This document shows, one piece after another, positions 22,101-29,989 of a stretch of 64,000 nucleotides of DNA. Both the position numbers and the translations under genes were made by a program. Every line of letters starts with the position of its first letter. Position 1 is the stretch's first letter. The notes beneath the pieces are model-generated. The model worked only from the letters and a program-made list of their open reading frames with translations. It was not told the DNA's origin and ran no database searches. The DNA is from Planctomycetota bacterium (GTDB lineage: Bacteria; Planctomycetota; Planctomycetia; Pirellulales; Pirellulaceae), in the NCBI GenBank assembly GCA_016872775.1, contig VGZA01000004.1, positions 100,689 to 164,688 on the forward strand. The letters are read 5' to 3'.

Positions 22101-23618
22101 CAAGCGGACGGCGGCTGGCAGGCCCGTTTTGAATTCGTGTCGCCGGCGTTGGCGGAGTCCCGCAATGCAGCGGTCGATGAGTCGCCGCGCATCGGCGTGG
22201 CGGAATCGATCGAACTGGCCCCGGGCATCGTCGGCGAACGATTCGCGCTTTCCAACCACCTCATGCCGACGGCGTTGGCATGGGACCAGGGCGGGCGGTT
22301 GTACCTGTCGTCGCTGCACGGGCCCGTGTTTCGCATCGAAGGGAATTCGGGCGCCTGGGAAAACTTGCAGCAGGTGTCCGACCCCCTGGCCGCTCCTTTC
22401 GGGCTTGCTGCAGACAAAGGGTCATCCGCGACCGCGATCGACGTCAGCACCAAGTTCGCGTTACTACGATTGCTCGACGCGGATGGTGACGGCCGATTTG
22501 AACGCTGCCGCGTGATCGCATCGGGCTGGGGTTATACCAATGACTACCATGACTGGGCCGTGGGGTTGCCGAACGACGAACAGGGAAACTACTACCTGGC
22601 TTTGGCCTGCCAACAGGACTCGCGAACCGCCGAGGAGGCTCGCTTGCGCGGCACCGTCGTGAAACTCGTTCCCCGTCAGCCGACGCGCGATGACCCGCAA
22701 CTGTTCAACGTCGAACCGCTCAGCAAGGGACACCGGTTCCCGATGGGGATCGCGCGAAACCGGGCCGGCGAATTATTCGTCACCGACAACCAGGGCAATT
22801 ACAACCCCTTCAATGAACTCAACCATGTGAAGGCCGGCAGACATTTCGGCTTCGTCAATGCGATTGACGCCCGGTCACCGCCGCTGCCTCCCGAATCGGT
22901 CGTGGCGGCCGCGATTGAGATCCCACATCCCTGGACCCGCAGCGTTAACGGCATCTGTTTTCTCGAGGGCAGCGCGGCGGCTGAGGCTCGTTTTGGACCT
23001 TGGGCCGGGCATCTCGTCGGCTGCGAGTACGATACGCGACGCTTGATCCGCATGAGCCTGCAGCAGGTCGGAGACGTTCTGCAAGGTGCCGCATACCCGT
23101 TGACCGTCGATCAGCCGCGGGACGAGACGGCGATGCTGGGCCCGATTTGCGCCGCGGTGAGCCCCGAAGGTCGGTTGGTAATCGGCAGCCTGAGGGACAG
23201 CGGTTGGGGCGCGGGAAATAATCTTGGTGAAATCGTGCGTGTCGACATCGACGCGCGACGGCTGCCGGCCGGAATCGCGGAAGTGCGAGCGATTCGCGAC
23301 GGCTTTCGCATTCGTTTTTCCCAACCGGTCGATCGCGAGCGGGCGCTGCGCCACGAAGCGTACTCTGTTTCCTCGTACCGCCGCATTCCCACACCAGCCT
23401 ATGGCGGTCCCGATCAGGATCGACGCGAAGTAATCGTTGCGAATGTGTTGCTGTCCGACGACGGACTGCACAGCGATCTGATTCTGGAATCGGGAGCGAT
23501 GCGCGCCGGATTTGTATACGAGATCCATCTGCGAAACATCGTTCCTGATCGCCAGCCGTTTTTTCCCGCGGACGCTTATTACACGCTGCGGAAACTGGTA
23601 GACTCCGAAACAAGGTAG
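19149..23618 (+). CDS. Giant secreted PA14 / multi-haem cytochrome c / propeller protein
   Basis: 1489 residues, exported. After a long N-terminus and hydrophobic FSLLAASLLWSFGFG (about 50-65) comes a PA14-like carbohydrate-binding domain (IRWRGYLHPPHAGKFRIGV, then a terminal VYWECSEFRWEPLS). Five covalent haem motifs follow: CRACH (near residue 239), CLACH (384), CNACH (493), CLGCH (572) and CTSCH (700). The last 700 residues resemble a DUF6797-like region and a six-bladed membrane-bound dehydrogenase propeller (LYLSSLHGPVFRIEG, DADGDGRFERCRV, FPMGIARNRAGELFVTDNQGNYN). Such fusions are typical of planctomycetes and presumably oxidise polysaccharide-derived substrates in the periplasm. The ATG overlaps the TerB stop (ATGA); an internal ATG at codon 30 would give a more normal signal peptide. 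Confidence 0.88.
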   Translation: MTIQRGPTARARLATAFSALARPGAVRWPGMLPADRGGSKVRFAVGRFSLLAASLLWSFGFGSSSAQDDMDESQATRRLPGLLATVTFDAGEVSTQIVDRIDTRVLAGPWNAANTDRNRAKVPRSIRWRGYLHPPHAGKFRIGVAASGSVMLRLAGEGLLRQTSQDLSWMTTELRELDYAPHEFELEYLPRDQTQLTVYWECSEFRWEPLSSAALLHAPLAPTPSSDIVRGYQLAKALRCRACHGGFPNDRSELANDRPHETPSALSADAAAPTLVNVASRLRREWLVTWLTEGNSSAGYRAPNSETRPPPASPDPTPVPARKMPRFALDRAQAESLAAYLWTPANRPADRSDRPGANEPTKATGIESNGDAERGQRLFLSLGCLACHSWNRIGKDGWFGGGDLSRVARKRPASFFERWLRDPGSLIANHRMPRFPLRGSEAADLAAFLQRQDSDSDSSSGPPVRSDAVQEDATHDNDTLREQGRQLFKSLRCNACHETATEHGADLGKELHAGSSWNIACTSPVPSSPRRPSFDLNRDDRQAIQTYFASAAAEAARLLPSGEELILQNNCLGCHERDSHRGLAPALNHAAREFSELGDRVSAMTPPSLTGVGAKLTDNELRRAILRDGADRRTYLDVRMPVYPRSETLAAVVGQHWRELDRTPEEISGQKIPSPLSTIELPASAAQAGAKLVTADGFGCTSCHQIGNYLPTKAPVNARGPSLSGIGSRIRREWFERLLRNPLRVLPGVEMPSVRIPVAGVLDDRLDTQIAALWQILNTPGFEPPDPQPVQILARSGIQERHESAVVLSDVIRADGKTVTHGLLLALPNRHNFLFDLRGARLARWSIGDAARQRTQGKSWFWEAWGDNRLAREGEFEPSSLLTIDGWQPVAYPLGLAALEEWSHSGPDGAGVSVTWRQQFRAPDGTIRQFRLHAEWRPMPGALWAMGSAWTLHLRSIDDTDQALSMLTPDHLAAELRPFLKSWQQADGGWQARFEFVSPALAESRNAAVDESPRIGVAESIELAPGIVGERFALSNHLMPTALAWDQGGRLYLSSLHGPVFRIEGNSGAWENLQQVSDPLAAPFGLAADKGSSATAIDVSTKFALLRLLDADGDGRFERCRVIASGWGYTNDYHDWAVGLPNDEQGNYYLALACQQDSRTAEEARLRGTVVKLVPRQPTRDDPQLFNVEPLSKGHRFPMGIARNRAGELFVTDNQGNYNPFNELNHVKAGRHFGFVNAIDARSPPLPPESVVAAAIEIPHPWTRSVNGICFLEGSAAAEARFGPWAGHLVGCEYDTRRLIRMSLQQVGDVLQGAAYPLTVDQPRDETAMLGPICAAVSPEGRLVIGSLRDSGWGAGNNLGEIVRVDIDARRLPAGIAEVRAIRDGFRIRFSQPVDRERALRHEAYSVSSYRRIPTPAYGGPDQDRREVIVANVLLSDDGLHSDLILESGAMRAGFVYEIHLRNIVPDRQPFFPADAYYTLRKLVDSETR

Positions 23619-23688
23619 ACTCGCCGAACGGCTAGACTTGCACCCCGCGGAGCGAACCTTTCCCGCGCGGACGGCGTCTGAGGCGCTA

Positions 23689-23705
23689 GTGCTTTCCGAA
23701 AGCAC
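23689..23705. other. Small perfect hairpin in the gap after the cytochrome gene
   Basis: gtgcttt-ccg-aaagcac, a 7-base stem with a 3-base loop, 70 bases beyond the cytochrome stop. No U-tract follows, so it is a weak terminator candidate or an mRNA 3' structure. Confidence 0.35.
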
Positions 23706-23814
23706 GGCCCTCGGAAACCGCCGCACTCCAGAACCACGCCAATCGGAAACGGGCCACCATCCGAACCCCGCACCGTAACCGCACCCGCCGCTTGTCCCCT
23801 GAACGATCGAGCTC

Positions 23815-25074
23815 ATGCTTGACAACCCACCACGCACCGATTCAACGAATGGAACGGCGGGCCTGTTCCTGCTGGCCGTGGTCTCTGGCAGCCACCTGTT
23901 TGTCGACCTGGTCGCAAGTCAGTTAAATCCGATCTGGCCCGACCTCAAACTTCATTACGGCATTTCGTCCACGTCGGGCTGCCTCCTTACCTGGATGGTC
24001 GCCACTTCGGTATTTCAGCTGCTGTTTGGACTGATTGGCGACGCCTGGCACAGCCGCTGGCTGCTGGTCGCGGGACCGGCGATCGCGGTCGTCAGCCTGG
24101 CGATGATCAGCGTTACCAGTTCACCGTGGGCCCTCTATGCCCTGCTGCTCCTCGCCGGCATGGGTGTGGCCGCGTACCACCCGGAGGCAGCGGCGATGAG
24201 CGGCGGCATCTGGCCGGCACAGCGCAGCCGGGCCATGTCGATATTTTCGCTGGGAGGCTACATCGGCCAGACGCTTGGTCCGTATTGCAGTGGCTTTGTT
24301 GTGGATCGATGGGGCCTGCCGGGACTCGGCTGGGGCGCCCTTTTTGGACTGGGTGCAGTGGCATCGTACGGATGGGCGATTCGCGGGGTTGCGCTCCCGG
24401 AACGCTCGACCGCGACACCTGAAGCAACACCCGAAGCGAATGCGCTCGCTCGTTCGCTCCCTACGACAACGAGCGACGGTCGTCGGCTTTCGACGGTCCT
24501 GCGCGGCGGCGGCGGTTGGACCGTCGCCCTGCTTTTGACGATCGGATCATCGCGCGTGATCGCCGCCGCGGGAGTTCCCTTAGCGATGGGTTATCTCCTT
24601 CAACAGCGGGACTGGTCGAAGGAGAGCGTCGGTCTGGTGCAGTCGGCATTCATGGCGGGAATCGGCCTGGCCGGGTTGGCATGTTCCATCGCCAACGTGA
24701 CGCGTTGGGAGCGGGTTCTGCTTTGGTTTCCTTGCTTGTTGAGCGTCCCTTTGATCGTGGCGATACCGAAGCTTGACGGGCTGGTGTTGGGTGCGGCGAT
24801 GACGGCCTGCGGTTTCTCGATCGGGCTGGGGCTGCCGGTCTTTGTAAGCACGGGGCAGCGACTGCTGCCCGCGAGTACACGGGTCGCCAGTTCCATTACG
24901 ATGGGAGTCAGCTGGGGGATCGGCGGCGGAATCGTGTCGTTGGTGATCGGCTGGTGCGAGCAACGCGACGCATTCCTTGGCGCCTTCGGTTTGTTCGCGG
25001 TAGCGGCTTTGGCGTCGTGCGGATTCTGCTATTGGATCCCCAAGCCGTCCCGCAACCCAGAGAATCTGGTCTGA
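23815..25074 (+). CDS. MFS transporter, fosmidomycin-resistance-protein type
   Basis: Major facilitator superfamily carrier, 419 residues with about 12 membrane spans. It resembles the Fsr (fosmidomycin resistance) branch: first helix FLLAVVSGSHLFVDL, the loop AGMGVAAYHPEAAAMSGG characteristic of that branch, and FSLGGYIGQTLGPYCSG. Members export small drugs or metabolites by proton antiport; the real substrate is unknown. A short charged loop separates the two six-helix halves (about 195-225). Convergent with the gene at 25234, and a large inverted repeat separates them. Confidence 0.88.
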   Translation: MLDNPPRTDSTNGTAGLFLLAVVSGSHLFVDLVASQLNPIWPDLKLHYGISSTSGCLLTWMVATSVFQLLFGLIGDAWHSRWLLVAGPAIAVVSLAMISVTSSPWALYALLLLAGMGVAAYHPEAAAMSGGIWPAQRSRAMSIFSLGGYIGQTLGPYCSGFVVDRWGLPGLGWGALFGLGAVASYGWAIRGVALPERSTATPEATPEANALARSLPTTTSDGRRLSTVLRGGGGWTVALLLTIGSSRVIAAAGVPLAMGYLLQQRDWSKESVGLVQSAFMAGIGLAGLACSIANVTRWERVLLWFPCLLSVPLIVAIPKLDGLVLGAAMTACGFSIGLGLPVFVSTGQRLLPASTRVASSITMGVSWGIGGGIVSLVIGWCEQRDAFLGAFGLFAVAALASCGFCYWIPKPSRNPENLV

Positions 25075-25123
25075 AACTGCCCTTTTCCCCAAAATGCGAC
25101 TTTTCTGTTGCGACATTTCCTTT

Positions 25124-25186
25124 GCGACTTGGCGTCTTCGCGAGAGGTCCGATTCCTGGATCGTTCGCGCGAAGGCGCAAAGTCGC
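25124..25186. repeat. Inverted repeat between convergent genes
   Basis: Two 22-base arms, 25124-25145 and 25165-25186, complement each other at 19 of 22 positions around a 19-base loop. The arms carry the wording gcgactt...cttcgcg, resembling the tandem 'ttgcgnc' heptamer repeats scattered between genes in many bacteria. It lies between convergent genes, so it may also stop transcription from both sides. Confidence 0.6.
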
Positions 25187-25233
25187 CGAGAAGAACAGCA
25201 ACCGCTACCCGAACTTCTGGGTTTGACAACGCA

Positions 25234-25956
25234 CTAGGGCTTGGCTTCCGCCACGACGCGTTTGATTGTTGCCCGCGCGAGTTCCGCGATCTGTTGCCGA
25301 GCTTGCTCGCGCACGGCGCCGATCCCCTTCTTGGCAGCCTGCTGGTAGAAGATTCGGGCGACGCCGGGCTTGCCCGATTCGGCTGCCGCACGCCCCTGTT
25401 CCAGCAGTCGCTGGGCCTCGGCATTGCCCGCCTCGGCCTCGCGTTCCTGCTGCCGGCGAATTTCGGCGATGCTCAGTCCATCGACGAATGCGTCACTCGA
25501 GGAGCCGCTGCCGGCGCCGGATCGCAAATCTCCGGAATATCCGTCGACACCGCGGCGCGAGCCTGCATCAAGCCGCGTGATCAACTGGCCCTTGGGCAGT
25601 CCGAACGCGCGGCCGGCCGCCGCTTCCTCGAGAATCGCGCGATCCATATCGCTCATCGAATGGATTGCAACATGCGCCGACGCTCCGGCCGAATTCACAC
25701 TGGAACCAATTGCTCGATTCTTGAACAGCCGATCAACGAGCGGAGCCTTGCCGAGAATCGGCACGCCGCGCGTATCGAAACCCGACATGGCACTGCTGGT
25801 CCCGCCCAAGTAGGAACCACCGCTGTCCGGGACCCAGACGGTTGTGTCGACGGTGAATGAGCGAAAGGTAGGAATCTGAATGACTTGAGCAGACGCGGAA
25901 CAGGTCAGCAATCCGCAGCAAAGCCACGCCATGCTTCCGAATCTTCCGAGGTTCAT
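25234..25956 (-). CDS. Secreted protein of unknown function
   Basis: 240 residues, exported: signal peptide [23 protein letters not shown], cleaved before QVIQIP. The next stretch, FRSFTVDTTVWVPDSGGSYLGG, followed by RLFKNRAIG, resembles the short strand-turn pattern found in secretin-like proteins, but too little is present to call it a secretin. The C-terminal 90 residues are a charged helical region (AEIRRQQEREAEAGNAEAQRLLEQG, split by glycine) with a Sel1-like look. ATG 25956 shares its A with the TGA stop of floA (TGATG), with aggaag upstream, so it is coupled to floA. Function unknown. Confidence 0.72.
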   Translation of the reverse strand: MNLGRFGSMAWLCCGLLTCSASAQVIQIPTFRSFTVDTTVWVPDSGGSYLGGTSSAMSGFDTRGVPILGKAPLVDRLFKNRAIGSSVNSAGASAHVAIHSMSDMDRAILEEAAAGRAFGLPKGQLITRLDAGSRRGVDGYSGDLRSGAGSGSSSDAFVDGLSIAEIRRQQEREAEAGNAEAQRLLEQGRAAAESGKPGVARIFYQQAAKKGIGAVREQARQQIAELARATIKRVVAEAKP

Positions 25957-26954
25957 CACTTCCTCCCGTCGAGGTTCCCCAATCGAAATGCGCCGGCCAT
26001 CGCCTGAGGAACTTCCGCCTCGGCCAGCACCAGCCGCGCGCGGTTTTCTGCGACTTTGGCCTTCATTTCCTGTTCCTTGGCGATCGCTTCGGCGCGGCGC
26101 TGTTCGGCCTGAGCCCGAGCCACGCGGGTATCGGCTTCGGCCTGATCGGCCTGCAAACGAGCGCCGATATTTTCGCCGACGTCGATATCGGCGATGTCGA
26201 TCGAGACGATTTCAAACGCCGTGTGAGCATCCAGGCCCCTCTGCAGCACGGCCTTGGAGATGCGATCGGGATTCTTGAGGACTTCCTGATGATTTTCCGA
26301 CGATCCGATCGCGGTGATGATGCCCTCGCCGACGCGCGCGATAATCGTCTCCTCGGTGGCGCCGCCGATCAACTGTTCCAGGTTGGTGCGGACGGTCACA
26401 CGCGCGCGAACGCGCAATTCAACACCGTTCTTGGCAATGGCGCTGAGGGTGCTCATCCCGCTGCGCCCGTCCGGACAGTCGATCACGCGGGGATGCACGC
26501 TGGTCCGCACGGCGTCGACCACGTCGCGCCCGGCAAGATCGATGGCGGCGGCCCGGTCGAAATCCAGATCGATTCCGGCGCGGTGTGCCGCAATAATCGC
26601 CTGAATGACCGCCGGCACGTTGCCCTGCGCAAGATACAGCGATTCGATCCGGCTAGTGGTGATGCCGTCGCGGCGGGACGTGTTCAGTCCTGCCTGAGCG
26701 GCCATGATTTTAGCGGCGACAATGATACGGGGGTTGACCTGGCGAAATCCCATCCCGATCAGACTCAACAGACCAACGTCGGCACCCGACATGTACGCCT
26801 GGAACCAGATCTTGCCGTATTTCGCGACGGCGAACAGCATCACGAGCATGAACAGGCCCGCGATCGCGCTGAATCCGATCAGAAGCGGCGTGGTCAGGCT
26901 GCTCGCATTATCCGCGTCGGCCGCCATGAATGCCGGAACAAGCTGCCAGATCAT
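25956..26954 (-). CDS. floA: Flotillin-like membrane scaffold FloA
   Basis: Bacterial flotillin-like protein of the SPFH superfamily (332 residues, family about 330). It organises membrane microdomains with oligomeric assembly on the inner face of the cytoplasmic membrane. One membrane segment near residues 23-43 ([21 protein letters not shown]) is followed by the SPFH domain with the conserved [41 protein letters not shown] and [18 protein letters not shown]. The C-terminal coiled coil is rich in EAQ repeats ([18 protein letters not shown]). The usual NfeD partner is not adjacent. It lies 80 bases after mnmA on the same strand and is coupled to the secreted protein downstream. Confidence 0.94.
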   Translation of the reverse strand: MIWQLVPAFMAADADNASSLTTPLLIGFSAIAGLFMLVMLFAVAKYGKIWFQAYMSGADVGLLSLIGMGFRQVNPRIIVAAKIMAAQAGLNTSRRDGITTSRIESLYLAQGNVPAVIQAIIAAHRAGIDLDFDRAAAIDLAGRDVVDAVRTSVHPRVIDCPDGRSGMSTLSAIAKNGVELRVRARVTVRTNLEQLIGGATEETIIARVGEGIITAIGSSENHQEVLKNPDRISKAVLQRGLDAHTAFEIVSIDIADIDVGENIGARLQADQAEADTRVARAQAEQRRAEAIAKEQEMKAKVAENRARLVLAEAEVPQAMAGAFRLGNLDGRK

Positions 26955-27034
26955 CGTCGCTTCCTCCTCGCTGCCGTCGCCAAGTTATGTCATCGCACCA
27001 TGATAGCAAGGTTCGAGTCGAGTCAAGTAGTCCC

Positions 27035-28168
27035 CTAGCCCGTTCCGAAGCTCTCGATCCAGCCTCCGCCCAGCACGCGGTCACCGTCGTAGACCACGGC
27101 CGCCTGTCCCGGCGCGACGCTGGCCTTCGGTTGAGCGAATTCCACACGAAATCGATCGCCCGGCAAAGGCTGAACCGTCGCCGGCACCGCCGGAGAATTG
27201 TATCGGATTTGCACCATGCAATCGACAGGAAACTCGGGACGCGGGCCGAGCCAGTTCGCTTGGTCCGCAATCAACCAGGATCGCAACAGATCTTCGTTCC
27301 TGCCGATGACCACGCGGCGAGACTCCGGTTCGATGCGAACGACGTAGTACGGTTCACCCAAGCCGAAGCCGAGCCCTTTTCGCTGTCCGACGGTGAAGCG
27401 TTCAATGCCCGGGTGCTGCCCGACGACATGTCCGTCGACGGTCACAATCGGCCCCGACAGATCCCGCTGGCGGCGCGTGCGGACAAACTCGTCGTGCTTT
27501 CCTGAGGTGACGAAGCAGATTTCCTGGCTGTCACGTTTGTCGGCGACCCGCAGTCCGAGCGCCGCGGCCCGTTCGCGGATTTGGGGCTTGTGGAAGTCGC
27601 CAACCGGAAGCAGCATTCGCTTCAGGTAATGCGGCGCGATGCCGAACAGCACGTACGATTGGTCTTTTCCCGGGTCGACGCCGCGCCGCAGCGCGGGAGT
27701 TCCGTCGGCGGAACCGGCGGAAAGTCGCGCGTAATGGCCGGTGGCAACGTATTCCGCGCCGACGCTGTCCGCGTAGTCGAATAGCTTGCCGAACTTGATC
27801 CAGTTGTTGCACATCACGCACGGATTGGGCGTCCGTCCCCGACTGTATTCATCGACGAAATAATCGATGATCCGGCGAAACTCCGCCTTCAAATTCAGGG
27901 CGTAAAATGGAATCGACAAGCGTTGCGCCACCCGACGCGCGTCGTCGGCGTCGGAGGCACTGCAACAGCCCTGCTTGTGGTCGCCTCGCGCCTGGAACAC
28001 GGGCAGCAACGGCGACGAGCCGACGTCACCGTCGGTGGCGCAGGCCGCGACCGATTCCTCGCCATGGCGCATGAACACCCCCACGACGTCGTGCCCTTGC
28101 TCCAGCAGCAAGTGCGCGGCGACGCTGCTATCGACTCCTCCCGACATTGCAAGTACGACGCGGGCCAT
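27035..28168 (-). CDS. mnmA: tRNA-specific 2-thiouridylase MnmA
   Basis: Inserts sulfur at C2 of the wobble uridine in tRNA for Lys, Glu and Gln. 377 residues. The PP-loop ATP site is SGGVDSS at 9-15; catalytic cysteines are expected at Cys120 (NPCVMCNNWIKF) and Cys218 (DSQEICFV); the tRNA/ATP segments VATGHYAR and GKDQSYVLFGI are present. An insertion of about 30 residues at 37-67 with CC at 68-69 precedes the usual DARRVA helix and distinguishes it from the E. coli form. Divergent from prfB with a 121-base gap. Confidence 0.95.
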   Translation of the reverse strand: MARVVLAMSGGVDSSVAAHLLLEQGHDVVGVFMRHGEESVAACATDGDVGSSPLLPVFQARGDHKQGCCSASDADDARRVAQRLSIPFYALNLKAEFRRIIDYFVDEYSRGRTPNPCVMCNNWIKFGKLFDYADSVGAEYVATGHYARLSAGSADGTPALRRGVDPGKDQSYVLFGIAPHYLKRMLLPVGDFHKPQIRERAAALGLRVADKRDSQEICFVTSGKHDEFVRTRRQRDLSGPIVTVDGHVVGQHPGIERFTVGQRKGLGFGLGEPYYVVRIEPESRRVVIGRNEDLLRSWLIADQANWLGPRPEFPVDCMVQIRYNSPAVPATVQPLPGDRFRVEFAQPKASVAPGQAAVVYDGDRVLGGGWIESFGTG

Positions 28169-28289
28169 TCGGGCGTCTCACCTTTCCGGCGAGCTGTGAA
28201 TCCGATTATGATGGGTGGCAGCGACGCGGCCGGCCCGTCCGGCCCCCGTACTGCTCGCCCCAGACATACTTATCTATGTGAGGATGGCA

Positions 28290-29403
28290 ATGGATTCCGA
28301 TTCGGTCAACCGGTTAGAAGCGATTCGTCGGCGTTTGACGCAGCTCCGAGACAGTCTTTGACGTCGATACCAAGAAACGCCGGATCCAGGAAATCGAGTC
28401 CCGCATGTCGGCCGCCGGCTTCTGGGACAACCAGGAACGCGCGCAGCAGGCGGTCGGTGACTTGAAGTCATTGAAGTCGCTCGTTCGCCCCCTCGAGGAA
28501 GCGGAATCGGCCGGCACCGATGTCCAGGCGATGCTGGAACTGGCGGAGGAGGACGCGTCCTGCCTGCCCGAAATTCGTACGGAACTGACGCGGCTGGAGG
28601 GAACAGTCGACCAGATCGAACTCAAGTCGTTGCTCAACGGCCCCCACGATCAGGCGGGAGCGTTGGTCAGCATCTATGCCCGGGATGGCGGAACCGACGC
28701 TAACGACTGGGCCGAAATGCTCGTCCGGATGTACAGCCAGTGGGCGCAGAAAAACGACTATTCCGTGGAATTGCTCGATCGGACCCCCGACGACGTGGCC
28801 GGAATTCAAAGCGCCACGATCGCGATCAGGGGCCCGATGGCCTACGGCTACCTCAAGGGCGAAACCGGAATCCACCGGCTGGTACGGATCAGTCCTTTTA
28901 ATTCCGAAGGCAAACGCCAGACTAGTTTCGCCGCCATCGACGTCTCCCCCGAAATCGACGACGAAATCGAGATCGAGATCAACAAGGACGACGTGCGCGA
29001 GGATGTATTCCGCGCCAGCGGCGCCGGCGGCCAGCATGTCAACAAGACCAGCAGCGCGATCCGGCTCACCCACCTCCCCACCAATACGGTGGTACAATGC
29101 CAGAACGAACGCAGCCAGCATTCGAATCGAGCCACCGCCTGGAAAATGCTCCGTTCGCGTCTGGCCAGGATCGAAGAGGAAAAGCGGGAAGTGGAGCAGG
29201 CGGCGAAGTACAAAGTGCTGGCGAAAGTCGGTTTTGGCTCGCAGATCCGCAACTATTTTCTGCATCCCGATCAGCGCGTCAAAGACGCCCGAACCGGCTT
29301 CAACAGCAATAGCTTCCACCAGATTCTCGATGGAAACATCCAGGGCTTCCTCGACGCCTACCTGCGCTGGCGCGTGGGACAAGGAGACGTCGAACAGTCG
29401 TGA
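28290..29403 (+). CDS. prfB: Peptide chain release factor 2, with programmed +1 frameshift
   Basis: RF2 recognises UGA and UAA stops and triggers peptide release. The gene is in two frames: ATG 28290 opens a 23-codon frame ending ...RDSL-stop at 28359-28361, and the rest continues in the +1 frame from GAC at 28360 (LDVDTKKRRIQEIESRM). The joined product is 370 residues. It carries the UGA-recognition tripeptide in RISPFNSEGKRQTSF and the catalytic GGQ in SGAGGQHVNK. The gagg ribosome site sits 6 bases before ATG 28290; an in-frame ATG at 28284 is less well placed. The frameshift makes RF2 synthesis self-limiting. The stop overlaps the next start (GTGA). Confidence 0.95.
28353..28361 (+). promoter_or_regulatory. 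RF2 autoregulatory frameshift site (CTT TGA C)
   Basis: agt ctt tga followed by c: the conserved slippery leucine codon, the in-frame UGA and the C that slows termination. When RF2 is scarce the ribosome slips +1 on CTT. The internal Shine-Dalgarno element that stimulates slipping in E. coli (agggg, 3 bases upstream) is weak here: only gaga at 28348-28351. Confidence 0.92.
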
Positions 29404-29951
29404 CACTCCTTCAGGGCCCGGACGATTTGATGGTTGTCGGAAACGATGGTCGAGGCCTTCGCGTACGTTTCGAACGGCTGGCAGATCGTTTCCGCCATTC
29501 GATCGATTTTCTCCAGGGAGATTCGGCGTCGCCATGGTTGGCGTCGGACGACGAATGCGGCAGCGATCCCTGGCCCAGTTCGCCGCCGTTGCAACAAGGG
29601 AGTGTTGAGGACCGAGGCCGGGAGCGCGTCGCCCTGTTGTTAGGGATGGCCGGCCGTGGCCATTGGTCGTTGAGTATCGAAACATGTACCGAACGGGTCG
29701 CCCTTGAATTCGACGTAGCTTGCCGAGTTCCGGCGCGACCGGCGAGGCTGGGGAGCCGTTACCGGCTCGTCGGCGCCGAAAATCCGCCGCCGCGTTGCAA
29801 TCTGCGAATTCTCGACGAAAATGACGACTGGACGATCTCGCGGTCGGCCCAAGCCGTGTCGATCGACTGGTCCGGTCATTCGCTGGACAACGCCGTCGCG
29901 AACTGTTGGCCCGCCACGATCCGCTGGCGGTATCGGATCGCAGTGGAGTGA
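29400..29951 (+). CDS. Hypothetical protein coupled to prfB
   Basis: 183 residues, no family recognised. It starts at GTG 29400, which overlaps the prfB stop (GTGA), so it is probably translated by ribosomes finishing prfB. No signal peptide or membrane segment. It has a beta-rich look in the second half (HWSLSIETCTERVALEFDVACR, then WTISRSAQAVSIDW and IRWRYRIAVE). The next gene, an HtrA-type protease, starts 38 bases later. Conserved placement downstream of prfB would support it as real; codon bias of the frame looks like that of its neighbours. Confidence 0.65.
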   Translation: MTLLQGPDDLMVVGNDGRGLRVRFERLADRFRHSIDFLQGDSASPWLASDDECGSDPWPSSPPLQQGSVEDRGRERVALLLGMAGRGHWSLSIETCTERVALEFDVACRVPARPARLGSRYRLVGAENPPPRCNLRILDENDDWTISRSAQAVSIDWSGHSLDNAVANCWPATIRWRYRIAVE

Positions 29952-29989
29952 CACTTCAGGGAAGCGCAGCAGGCGAGGGAACAAGCGAT

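Noticed and set aside
22875..23837. 320-codon minus-strand frame antisense to the cytochrome/propeller gene
   Set aside because: Composition typical of GC-rich antisense frames; no ribosome site or recognisable motif.
28468..29685. 405-codon minus-strand frame antisense to prfB
   Set aside because: Opposite strand of a clearly conserved release factor; no motif.
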